From Firmicutes bacterium CAG:475 (GTDB taxonomy: Bacteria; Bacillota; Clostridia; Christensenellales; CAG-917), in contig FR895587.1 of assembly GCA_000434435.1 (NCBI GenBank), positions 1-6,378 of the forward strand: DNA of 6,378 nt, written 5' to 3'. Numbering within the stretch: the first letter of the stretch is position 1; every line of letters starts with the position of its first letter. A program made the position numbers and the translations under genes. Under the pieces are notes generated by a model, which saw only the letters and a list, made by a program, of their open reading frames with translations, was not told the origin of the DNA and searched no databases. Shown here in pieces: positions 1-5,508 of this stretch.

Positions 1-24
1 ACAAAGTTCGTGCTTATCTTTTTG

Positions 25-108
25 TGGTGCGGTCACCGAGACTTGAACTCGGACGGTGTAACCATACGCCCCTCAAACGTACGCGTCTGCCTATTCCGCC
101 ATGACCGC
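25..108 (-). tRNA. tRNA-Leu, anticodon GAG
   Basis: Read on the minus strand, the sequence folds as a class II tRNA. The 7-bp acceptor stem is GCGGTCA/TGACCGC. The D arm has the leucine-type GGCAGACGC segment. The anticodon stem TACGT/GCGTA encloses the loop TTGAGGG, giving anticodon GAG, which reads CUC and CUU. A long variable arm follows, built on GGT/ACC. The T arm is CCGAG-TTCAAGT-CTCGG. The discriminator base is A and CCA is encoded at 25-27. The long variable arm, the A discriminator and the anticodon agree on leucine. The gene is transcribed leftwards from the strong promoter at 121-150. I see no clear terminator in the 24 bases left before the window edge. Confidence 0.97.
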
Positions 109-120
109 TTAACATTGCTT

Positions 121-150
121 ATTATATGATTAAAACAAGGGGGTTGTCAA
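121..150 (-). promoter_or_regulatory. Sigma-70/sigma-A promoter of the tRNA-Leu gene
   Basis: On the minus strand, TTGACA (145-150) and TATAAT (121-126) are both perfect consensus boxes separated by 18 bp. The predicted transcription start, around 113-115, lies only a few bases before the mature tRNA 5' end at 108. A short leader of that kind is usual for a stable-RNA gene. No other gene on this strand could use it. Confidence 0.85.
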
Positions 151-212
151 GGAGTTTTGCATCTTATTTTTGCCAAAAGACAACATTTTTTTCAAACTCA
201 TATATTTAAAAT

Positions 213-419
213 ATGGGCGGACGTTTCGATTTTGGACAGAGTGTATCTCAAACGGCAAAAATATCTTTTGGGGATATTCCGCACGATCCGCTCAAGCAAA
301 ACGTTTTTGCAAGCGTGCTTGCCGAGGCGTTGTGCAAGGACAAATCGAAAGCGGAGATTGCGGATATGATGCGGTTTTTGCAAATTTTGTGTAGCCTTAT
401 GAAATCATATATGATTTGA
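213..419 (+). CDS. Small protein of unknown function (68 aa), tentative
   Basis: I do not recognise this protein with certainty. The translation looks protein-like: a short polar N-terminus, a DPLKQNVF segment, then two predicted amphipathic helices (about residues 31-43 and 46-66) rich in Leu, Met and Ala, ending LCSLMKSYMI. That layout resembles the short helical hypothetical proteins scattered through Clostridia genomes; this is an impression, not a match. The codons (GCG, AAA, GAT, CTT) resemble those of the neighbouring genes. Against it, no Shine-Dalgarno precedes the ATG, and an in-frame stop lies one codon upstream (207-209). A TATATT at 201-206 ends 6 bases before the ATG, so a leaderless message is conceivable, but no good -35 pairs with it. 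It is not expected to be cotranscribed with malQ, which has its own promoter. Confidence 0.4.
   Translation: MGGRFDFGQSVSQTAKISFGDIPHDPLKQNVFASVLAEALCKDKSKAEIADMMRFLQILCSLMKSYMI
402..417. repeat. Perfect 16-bp palindrome at the end of the small ORF
   Basis: AAATCATA-TATGATTT is a perfect inverted repeat with no spacer. It lies 24 bp before the -35 box of the malQ promoter and overlaps the last codons and most of the stop codon of the 68-aa ORF. It could be a dimeric regulator site for malQ. It has no GC-rich stem or T tract, so it is not a convincing terminator. In AT-rich DNA a site like this can arise by chance. Confidence 0.4.
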
Positions 420-441
420 TGCGATTTTTGCCCTTTCGCCC

Positions 442-470
442 TTGAATCGACGATTGGTTTGTGGTATATT
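442..470 (+). promoter_or_regulatory. Probable malQ promoter
   Basis: TTGAAT (442-447) and TATATT (465-470) are separated by 17 bp, and TG at 462-463 gives an extended -10. Transcription should begin near 477, leaving a leader of about 50 nt before the ATG at 528. This argues against the upstream in-frame ATG at 459, which lies inside the promoter. An odd-length inverted repeat, AATCG-A-CGATT (445-455), overlaps the -35 box and spacer and could bind a regulator. I do not recognise it as a known operator. Confidence 0.65.
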
Positions 471-527
471 TATTATATTGTTTTGCAGGCGAGCATAAAC
501 GATATCAAATCGCTTGCAAAGTTTGCT

Positions 528-2018
528 ATGATGACGGACAGTTTTGGCTTCAAGCATAAAAGCGGAATGTTGACGGCGGTCAGTTCGCTGCCGAGCGAGT
601 GGGGAATAGGCACGTTTGGCGCGCCCTGTAAGCGATTTGTAGACTTTTTGAGCGCGACACGCACAAAGTGTTGGCAGATACTGCCGCTCAATCCTACGGC
701 GTACGGTGACAGCCCGTATCAGTCTCCCGCGTCGTTTGCAGGCAATCACTATTACATCGATCCTCAAACGTTGTTTGAAAAAGGCCTTCTCGACGGCGAG
801 GATTTGAAATCCGCCGTTCACGTTTGCGACAAAACCGACTACGGATGGTTGTTTGAAAGCAAAACTGCCTTGCTCAAAAAAGCATATTCGCGCTTTTTGC
901 CCGATTGCGAGTTCGAAACGTTTTGCAAAGACAACGCAAAGTGGCTTGACGATTATGCGTATTTTATGGCACTCAAAGCCGCATTCGGCTACAAGGCGTG
1001 GAACGAATGGGAAGACGAATTCCGCTTTTACGACAAGGCGCAAGCACGCAAAGGGGAGTTTGCCTCCGAAATTGCGTTTTGGAAGTTTGTCCAGTACGAG
1101 TTTTTTGCCGAGTGGAAGGACGTTTTGAATTACGCTCATTCAAAGAATATAACGATTGTAGGCGATATGCCCATTTACGTCGCATACGATTCCGCCGACG
1201 TGTGGAGCAATCCGTCTATGTTTTTGCTTGACGAGGATTTGAATCCGACAGTCGTTGCAGGTTGTCCGCCCGACGCTTACGCCGAGGACGGTCAGTTGTG
1301 GGGCAATCCCGTCTACGACTACGACAAGATGAAAGCGGACGGCTACGAGTGGTGGATAGAGCGCATCGAGCAAAGTTTCAAACTTTACGATATATTGCGC
1401 ATAGACCATTTCCGTGGATTTGCAGGGTATTTCGTCATCAAAAACGGCGAAAAAACCGCAAAAGACGGCAAATGGATGGTCGGCCCCGGCAAATCGCTTT
1501 TCGACGAGGTAAACCGCCGTATTCCAGGCGCAAAAATAATCGCCGAGGATTTGGGCTTTATCACCGACGACGTGCGCGAATTGCTTGCATACTGCGGCTA
1601 TCCCGGCATGAAAGTGCTTCAATTTGCCTTCTCAAACGACGACAACGAGTATTTGCCGCGCACGTATAAGGACGAAAACTGCGTTGTATATACAGGGTCC
1701 CACGATGCCGATTGCACGACTTCCTGGTGTAAAAAATTAAAAGGCGATACGCTCGCACGGTTCAAAAAAGAGTGTCTGCGTTTCTGCGGTGGCGCAAACC
1801 GCACCTACGCCATGATAAACCTTGCGTTTCAATCCGTTGCGAATCTTGCAGTCGTTCCTCTTCAAGATTGGTTGTTGCTCATAAACGAGCAGGGCAGAAT
1901 GAACACTCCTTCTGTTGCGCAAGGCAATTGGGTTTGGCGCGCTCCGAGCAATTACGACAACCACGAACTTATTGACAGAATAAGAAAAACGAACGAGCGG
2001 TTTAAGAGAGAAAATTAA
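528..2018 (+). CDS. malQ: 4-alpha-glucanotransferase (amylomaltase, GH77)
   Basis: This enzyme (EC 2.4.1.25) transfers 4-alpha-glucan segments between maltodextrins in the cytoplasm, in maltose and glycogen use. With the start at 528 it has 496 residues, the usual size of short bacterial amylomaltases. The N-terminus carries the SSLPSEWGIGTFG and ILPLNPTAYGDSPYQSPASF motifs (about 20-70). The nucleophile is Asp293 in RIDHFRGF, the acid/base Glu340 in AEDLGFIT, and the third acid Asp393 in YTGSHDADC. The C-terminus has the expected PLQDWL and RMNTPSVAQGNWVWR. Residues 293 and 340 match Thermus aquaticus numbering, which supports this start. The ATG at 459 lies inside the promoter, and the ATG at 570 would cut into the conserved N-terminus. 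No clear Shine-Dalgarno precedes the ATG pair at 528/531, unlike the other three large genes here. The usual HDNDT is HDADC (see findings). Confidence 0.95.
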   Translation: MMTDSFGFKHKSGMLTAVSSLPSEWGIGTFGAPCKRFVDFLSATRTKCWQILPLNPTAYGDSPYQSPASFAGNHYYIDPQTLFEKGLLDGEDLKSAVHVCDKTDYGWLFESKTALLKKAYSRFLPDCEFETFCKDNAKWLDDYAYFMALKAAFGYKAWNEWEDEFRFYDKAQARKGEFASEIAFWKFVQYEFFAEWKDVLNYAHSKNITIVGDMPIYVAYDSADVWSNPSMFLLDEDLNPTVVAGCPPDAYAEDGQLWGNPVYDYDKMKADGYEWWIERIEQSFKLYDILRIDHFRGFAGYFVIKNGEKTAKDGKWMVGPGKSLFDEVNRRIPGAKIIAEDLGFITDDVRELLAYCGYPGMKVLQFAFSNDDNEYLPRTYKDENCVVYTGSHDADCTTSWCKKLKGDTLARFKKECLRFCGGANRTYAMINLAFQSVANLAVVPLQDWLLLINEQGRMNTPSVAQGNWVWRAPSNYDNHELIDRIRKTNERFKREN

Positions 2019-2037
2019 ACGGCAAAAAATGCCGTTT
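2017..2037 (+). other. Small stem-loop overlapping the malQ stop codon
   Basis: AAACGGCA and TGCCGTTT form a perfect 8-bp stem with a five-A loop, starting inside the TAA stop (2016-2018). No T tract follows on the plus strand, so it is unlikely to terminate by itself. It could protect the malQ 3' end or assist the stronger terminator 33 bp further on. Confidence 0.5.
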
Positions 2038-2069
2038 GCAAATGGACGTATATAAAAAACTGAAAACAA

Positions 2070-2110
2070 ACAAAAAATAGAAGCACTCGGCGAGTGCTTC
2101 TATTTTTTGT
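2070..2110. terminator. Bidirectional intrinsic terminator between malQ and dhaKL
   Basis: A perfect 19-bp stem (2070-2088 with 2092-2110) encloses a 3-nt loop. The core is TAGAAGCACTC/GAGTGCTTCTA. It is flanked by six A on the left and six T on the right, so the transcript of either strand ends in a hairpin followed by U residues. It sits between the convergent ends of malQ (2018) and dhaKL (2123), where a shared terminator is expected. Confidence 0.93.
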
Positions 2111-2122
2111 ATCAATCGAATT

Positions 2123-3949
2123 TTACATCTTTGCGATATAAGCCGCAAGCTCGTTGAAGATGACGTCGAGTCCGTGTGCGCCGGCATCGGGATAACCGAT
2201 TGAACGCTCGCCCACCGTGCCCGCTCTGCCGAGTGTGGCAACGTGAGTTTTGGTTGCTTCTGCGCCTTCGTGAGCCGCTTTTGCGCCGAGGTCAAGACCT
2301 TCTTGCAATTTTTTGCCTTCTTCCGCTGCTTTGGTGAGAGCCATTGCGCAAGGTTTGAGAGCGTCAACAAGCGTCTTGTCGCCGATTTCCGCACCTTTGC
2401 CGAAGGACTTTTTGCCCGTTTCGTACACGCCGCGATTTGCTTCGGTGAAGAGAAGTGCTATATCAGTGAGGTTGACTTCTTTCTTGCCGAGCATTGCTTT
2501 GCCTGCATACTTGAACGCAGAACCCCAAATAGGACCGGATGCTCCGCCGCAGTATTCTTTGATGATTTCGCTGCAACTTACAAGGAATTGACCGATGTCG
2601 CCTTTCTTTCTGGTTGCCCAGTCCGCTTTGAGTTGTCTGAAACCTTTTGCGATGGACATACCGAAGTCGCCGTCGCCCATTTTGTCGGCTTCACAGAAGG
2701 GAACTTCGTTTTCGATGACGATGTCTGCCATCTTGTCCACGATTTGAACGAAAGCCGCGGTGTTGATGGTTTCGTTTACGACGGGTTTGCCTTCGACTTC
2801 GTACACTGCGACTTCTTCGGTTTCCGCTTTTGCCGCTTTCTTTGCGGTTTTTGCTTCGACGTGCTCTTGCGGAACGTATCCGAGAGCTCTGCCGATTGCT
2901 TGCACTGCTTCCAGAGCCGCTTCCGCCTGTTCGCTCATTGCGGCGCCCCAAGTTAGTGCGGGGGTGTTGACGGGATAGTCGACGAGAGATTTAAGCTCGC
3001 TGTCCACTCTCAAAACGGAAATCGACGCACCTGCCATATCGATGGAAGTCATGAAGTTTCCGACGATGGTCTTGTGGATGGTTATGCCGTCTTGGTTGAG
3101 AGCTTTTGTGACAGAGTTGTTGAGGATGTAGAGCTCTTGAAGGGGAGTTCCGCCGAAACCGTTGATAAGAAGCACGATTTCTTCGCCCTTTTGGAGTTTG
3201 AGATCCTCTTCGAGATCGGTGAGGATGCGTCTTGACAAATCGTCGCAGAACGTGCCGGTGGAATAGTCGATTTTCTCGCGGAAACGACCGGGTTCGCCGT
3301 GAATACCGACGCCGAATTCCATTTCGTCGTCGCCGATTTCAAACGTGGGATGACCTGCTGCGGGAACGGTGCAGCTCGTGAAAGCGAAACCGAAAGAACG
3401 CACGTTGTCGATAACCTTGTTTGCAACCGCTTTGACTTCTTCGAGGCTCTTGCCTTGTTCTGCCGCCGCGCCTGCGCATTTGTGTACGAGAACGGTGCCT
3501 GCAACGCCTCTGCGACCGACGGTATAGAGAGAGTCTTTGACTGCGATGTCGTCGTTGACGTATACTGCGTCAACCTTGATGCCGTCCTCTTGAGCGTCGC
3601 TCATTGCGTTGTTGAAGTTCATGCAGTCGCCCGAATAGTTTTTGACGATGAGAAGCACGCCTTTGTCGGTTGCGCATTGCTTGATTGCGTTGTAAACCTG
3701 AACTTGAGAGGGGGATGCGAAAACGTCGCCGCAAACCGCAGCGTCAAGCATGCCTTTTCCGACAAAACCTGCGTGTGCGGGTTCGTGACCGCTACCGCCG
3801 CCGGAGATAAGGCTGACTTTTGCGTCGTTGATGTCTTTCTTTTTGACGACTTTGTATTTTTCGACAAATTCAAGTTCGGGGTGAGCCGCTGCAAGACCGT
3901 GGCACATATCGTACACGAAACTTTGAGCGGTGTTCATAATTTTCTTCAT
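2123..3949 (-). CDS. dhaK: Dihydroxyacetone kinase, fused DhaK-DhaL (ATP-dependent type)
   Basis: This is predicted to phosphorylate dihydroxyacetone to DHAP with ATP (EC 2.7.1.29). It has 608 residues; the fused Citrobacter enzyme has 552. The DhaK domain spans about 1-335: GGGSGHEP at 50-57 with His55, NYSGDCMNF with Asp108, and GIHGEPG with His217. His217 matches the E. coli DhaK histidine that binds the substrate covalently; all three sit one residue below E. coli numbering. A charged Ala/Lys/Glu-rich linker (about 336-395) leads to the DhaL domain (396-608): the metal motif ADKMGDGDFG (421-430), GGASGP (468-473), and VGERSIGYPDAGAHG near the end. The start at 3949 has AAGGAG 6 nt upstream; an ATG 12 codons earlier lacks one. 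The fusion and the absence of DhaM point to ATP rather than PTS phosphate. It follows gldA, which makes its substrate. The first aspartate of the metal motif is displaced (see findings). Confidence 0.94.
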   Translation of the reverse strand: MKKIMNTAQSFVYDMCHGLAAAHPELEFVEKYKVVKKKDINDAKVSLISGGGSGHEPAHAGFVGKGMLDAAVCGDVFASPSQVQVYNAIKQCATDKGVLLIVKNYSGDCMNFNNAMSDAQEDGIKVDAVYVNDDIAVKDSLYTVGRRGVAGTVLVHKCAGAAAEQGKSLEEVKAVANKVIDNVRSFGFAFTSCTVPAAGHPTFEIGDDEMEFGVGIHGEPGRFREKIDYSTGTFCDDLSRRILTDLEEDLKLQKGEEIVLLINGFGGTPLQELYILNNSVTKALNQDGITIHKTIVGNFMTSIDMAGASISVLRVDSELKSLVDYPVNTPALTWGAAMSEQAEAALEAVQAIGRALGYVPQEHVEAKTAKKAAKAETEEVAVYEVEGKPVVNETINTAAFVQIVDKMADIVIENEVPFCEADKMGDGDFGMSIAKGFRQLKADWATRKKGDIGQFLVSCSEIIKEYCGGASGPIWGSAFKYAGKAMLGKKEVNLTDIALLFTEANRGVYETGKKSFGKGAEIGDKTLVDALKPCAMALTKAAEEGKKLQEGLDLGAKAAHEGAEATKTHVATLGRAGTVGERSIGYPDAGAHGLDVIFNELAAYIAKM

Positions 3950-3955
3950 AATATT

Positions 3956-4003
3956 CTCCTTGTTATCCGCAAAACAAGTCGGCAAACGCGATTTCGTGCG
4001 GAT
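3956..4003 (-). promoter_or_regulatory. dhaKL ribosome binding site with adjacent leader stem-loop
   Basis: On the minus strand, AAGGAG (3956-3961) lies 6 nt before the ATG at 3949 and fixes that start. Just upstream, ATCCGCA (3997-4003) can pair with TGCGGAT (3965-3971) in a 7-bp stem with a 25-nt loop ending right beside the Shine-Dalgarno. A competing 6-bp pairing, CTTGTT/AACAAG (3973-3978 with 3959-3964), would cover part of the Shine-Dalgarno. The ribosome site is certain enough; any regulation by folding is inference. Confidence 0.6.
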
Positions 4004-4011
4004 TTTTATAA

Positions 4012-4040
4012 GACACTCCCTTGGCGAGCAAGGGAGTGTC
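4012..4040 (-). other. Intercistronic stem-loop between gldA and dhaKL
   Basis: GACACTCCCTTG pairs perfectly with its partner over 12 bp (4012-4023 with 4029-4040), leaving a 5-nt loop. It begins 14 bp after the gldA stop on the minus strand. The bases after it (TTATAAAAATCC) are not a proper U run, so full termination is unlikely. A partial terminator, or a stabilising or processing hairpin that sets the gldA:dhaKL ratio, fits better. No good separate promoter for dhaKL is visible: the TATAAA just after the stem has no well-placed -35. Confidence 0.7.
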
Positions 4041-4054
4041 GGTTATTCGTTAAA

Positions 4055-5239
4055 TTAGTGGCAGCATTCGCAGTCGCAGCCGTATCTGAAATCGTGACCG
4101 ATCTTGTCCGCTGCTTTGATTGCGGCAATAACCATGTCTTCGGTTACGGGGAAGGGCATGTTGTGGATGCTCTCGTCGGGGATGCAAGTCTTTGCGGCGA
4201 CGATCTTGTATTCTTCTTCGGTGAGTTCTTCTCTGATGACTTCGCCGGTGCGCGGATTTGTCATAAGGTCGTGCAAGCAGACGGGGAGACCGACTTCGTC
4301 GCAGAAGTTGAGCACTTCGTAGAGCTCTTCTTCGGGGCTGTTTTCAAGCACGAGTTGGCAGATTGTACCGAATGCGACGATTTCGCCGTGCATGCAGCAT
4401 GCGTGGATGTCGTGGACTGCGGTCAAACCGTCGTGGATTGCGTGTGCAGCTGCAAGACCGCCGGATTCGAATCCGAGACCGGAGAGAAGGATGTTGGTTT
4501 CAACGATTTTTTCGAAAGCGGGAGTTACTACGTTGCAGTCGCAAGCGGTTTTCGCTTTTGCACCGTCGCTGATGAGGTTGTGATAGCAAAGCTCTGCAAG
4601 TGCCGCAGCGGTGTACGTGCCGTAGCCGAGGAGAGTGCCTTTCTTGCGGTCTGCTCCGCAGGGAAGACCTGCGTTGACGTTGGAAACGCTGTTGACGTTT
4701 GCTCTTGCTTCGAAATAAGTGGAGAGTGCGTCGCCCATGCCGCTCACGAGGAAGCGAGAAGGTGCGTTTGCAATGACGTTGAGGTCGATGAGGACGACGG
4801 ACGGGCTTTGACGGAAGTATGCGTAATCGTCAAATTCGTGATCGTCGGTGTAAAGAACTGCGGAGTGGGACGTAGGTGCGTCGGTTGCCGCGATGGTGGG
4901 GCAGATGATGAGAGGATTGCCTGCCGCAACGCACTTCGATGTGTCGATTGCTTTGCCGCCGCCGAGACCGATGGTGCATGCGCACTTGTTTGCTTTTGCA
5001 AACTCTTGCAATGCTTTTACAACCGTGCGAGAGCATTCGCCCTTGAAAATGTCGCAGGAAACGAATTCAACGCCGTATTTCTTTTGGGTTGCTTCGAGTT
5101 TCTCTTTGACGAGGTTGAGCGCAAACGGGTCTGCGATAAGAAGTGCTTTCTTACCGAAGGTTTTTACAAAATAACCAAGGTTCAACAATTCGTTTTCGCC
5201 TTGCACGTACTTTGTGGGACAAATAAATGCTTTTCTCAT
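4055..5239 (-). CDS. gldA: Glycerol dehydrogenase, NAD+-dependent, iron-containing/GldA alcohol dehydrogenase family
   Basis: This is predicted to interconvert glycerol and dihydroxyacetone with NAD+/NADH (EC 1.1.1.6) in the cytoplasm. The nucleotide-binding GLGGGKAIDT lies at 91-100 and the substrate-site Asp120 in ATDAPTSH. The likely Zn2+ ligands are Asp170 (SGMGDALSTYFEA), His266 (AAAHAIHDGL) and His284 (CCMHGEIVAFG), the pattern known for GldA of E. coli and Geobacillus. The start at 5239 has AAAGGAG 6 nt upstream and a promoter at 5281-5309. It is the first gene of a two-gene unit with dhaKL, whose product consumes dihydroxyacetone. At 394 residues it is longer than E. coli GldA (367). 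It holds 21 cysteines and ends in CDCECCH, which is unusual (see findings). A related polyol dehydrogenase is possible, but the motifs and the neighbouring kinase favour glycerol. Confidence 0.93.
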   Translation of the reverse strand: MRKAFICPTKYVQGENELLNLGYFVKTFGKKALLIADPFALNLVKEKLEATQKKYGVEFVSCDIFKGECSRTVVKALQEFAKANKCACTIGLGGGKAIDTSKCVAAGNPLIICPTIAATDAPTSHSAVLYTDDHEFDDYAYFRQSPSVVLIDLNVIANAPSRFLVSGMGDALSTYFEARANVNSVSNVNAGLPCGADRKKGTLLGYGTYTAAALAELCYHNLISDGAKAKTACDCNVVTPAFEKIVETNILLSGLGFESGGLAAAHAIHDGLTAVHDIHACCMHGEIVAFGTICQLVLENSPEEELYEVLNFCDEVGLPVCLHDLMTNPRTGEVIREELTEEEYKIVAAKTCIPDESIHNMPFPVTEDMVIAAIKAADKIGHDFRYGCDCECCH

Positions 5240-5280
5240 AACAATCTCCTTTTTGTAAGGTTATTTTTTAAGATAAAGAC

Positions 5281-5309
5281 ATTATATATCGAACAAATGA
5301 ATAATTCAA
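5281..5309 (-). promoter_or_regulatory. Promoter of the gldA-dhaKL unit
   Basis: On the minus strand, TTGAAT (5304-5309) and a perfect TATAAT (5281-5286) are 17 bp apart. The predicted start near 5274 gives a leader of about 35 nt before the gldA ATG at 5239. AT-rich DNA upstream of the -35 could act as an UP element. Confidence 0.8.
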
Positions 5310-5421
5310 TACCCAAAATGCTAAAAAATGGGAATTTTTGCAAAATTTTTCAAAAAAACGTTGTTTTTGAAGGCTCGCGAGGTAAAATTTCATAAAATTT
5401 TAATGTTTTTTTCAAAAAAAG
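5310..5421. other. AT-rich divergent spacer with A/T tracts and a stem-loop
   Basis: No gene is visible between the gldA and nadE promoters. The stretch contains several runs of 5-7 A or T. It holds an 8-bp inverted repeat, TTCAAAAA/TTTTTGAA (5349-5356 with 5364-5371), around AACGTTG, and a T7-C-A7 tract (5406-5420) immediately before the nadE -35 box. An isolated GC-rich patch, GGCTCGCGAGG, lies at 5372-5382. The tracts suggest bent DNA or UP elements serving both promoters, and the inverted repeat could be a regulator site. I recognise no known operator. Confidence 0.55.
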
Positions 5422-5449
5422 TTGAATATTGCAAAAAACCGATTATAAT
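5422..5449 (+). promoter_or_regulatory. Promoter of nadE
   Basis: TTGAAT (5422-5427) and a perfect TATAAT (5444-5449) are 16 bp apart. Transcription should begin near 5456, about 50 nt before the ATG. AAAGGA at 5497-5502 is the ribosome binding site, 6 nt before the ATG at 5509. Confidence 0.78.
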
Positions 5450-5508
5450 AAAAAACAACAAAAAACAATAAAATCTTATCGAATTCAACCAAAAATAAAG
5501 GAAGTCGT

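Noticed and set aside
1..24. Possible terminator for the tRNA gene (ACAAA/TTTGT pairing on the minus strand)
   Set aside because: Only about five A-T pairs across a long loop are present, and the window edge cuts the region, so it cannot be supported.
294..322. Palindrome-like AAAACGTTTT and GCAAGC-GT-GCTTGC, resembling LacI-family or cre sites
   Set aside because: Neither matches the cre consensus. They lie more than 100 bp from the malQ promoter, inside the possible small coding region.
459..527. N-terminal extension of malQ from the ATG at 459
   Set aside because: That ATG lies within the promoter, and the extra 23 residues match nothing in GH77. Starting at 528 puts the catalytic residues at the family numbering.
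405..1139. A 244-codon minus-strand ORF opposite the start of malQ
   Set aside because: It is the antisense shadow of malQ, with no motif, no ribosome site and basic, Cys-rich composition.
3299..5395. A 698-codon open frame on the plus strand covering most of gldA and part of dhaKL
   Set aside because: It lies in exact codon register opposite both genes and stays open because they avoid TTA, CTA and TCA codons. Its translation is rich in Cys, Val, Phe and Asp with no family motif, while the opposite strand encodes two clear enzymes with ribosome sites.
5240..5508. Possible Rex (NADH-sensing) operator between gldA and nadE
   Set aside because: I looked for the TTGTTAA-n4-TTAACAA type of site on both strands and found none. 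The AACGTTG loop and flanking T/A runs do not fit.
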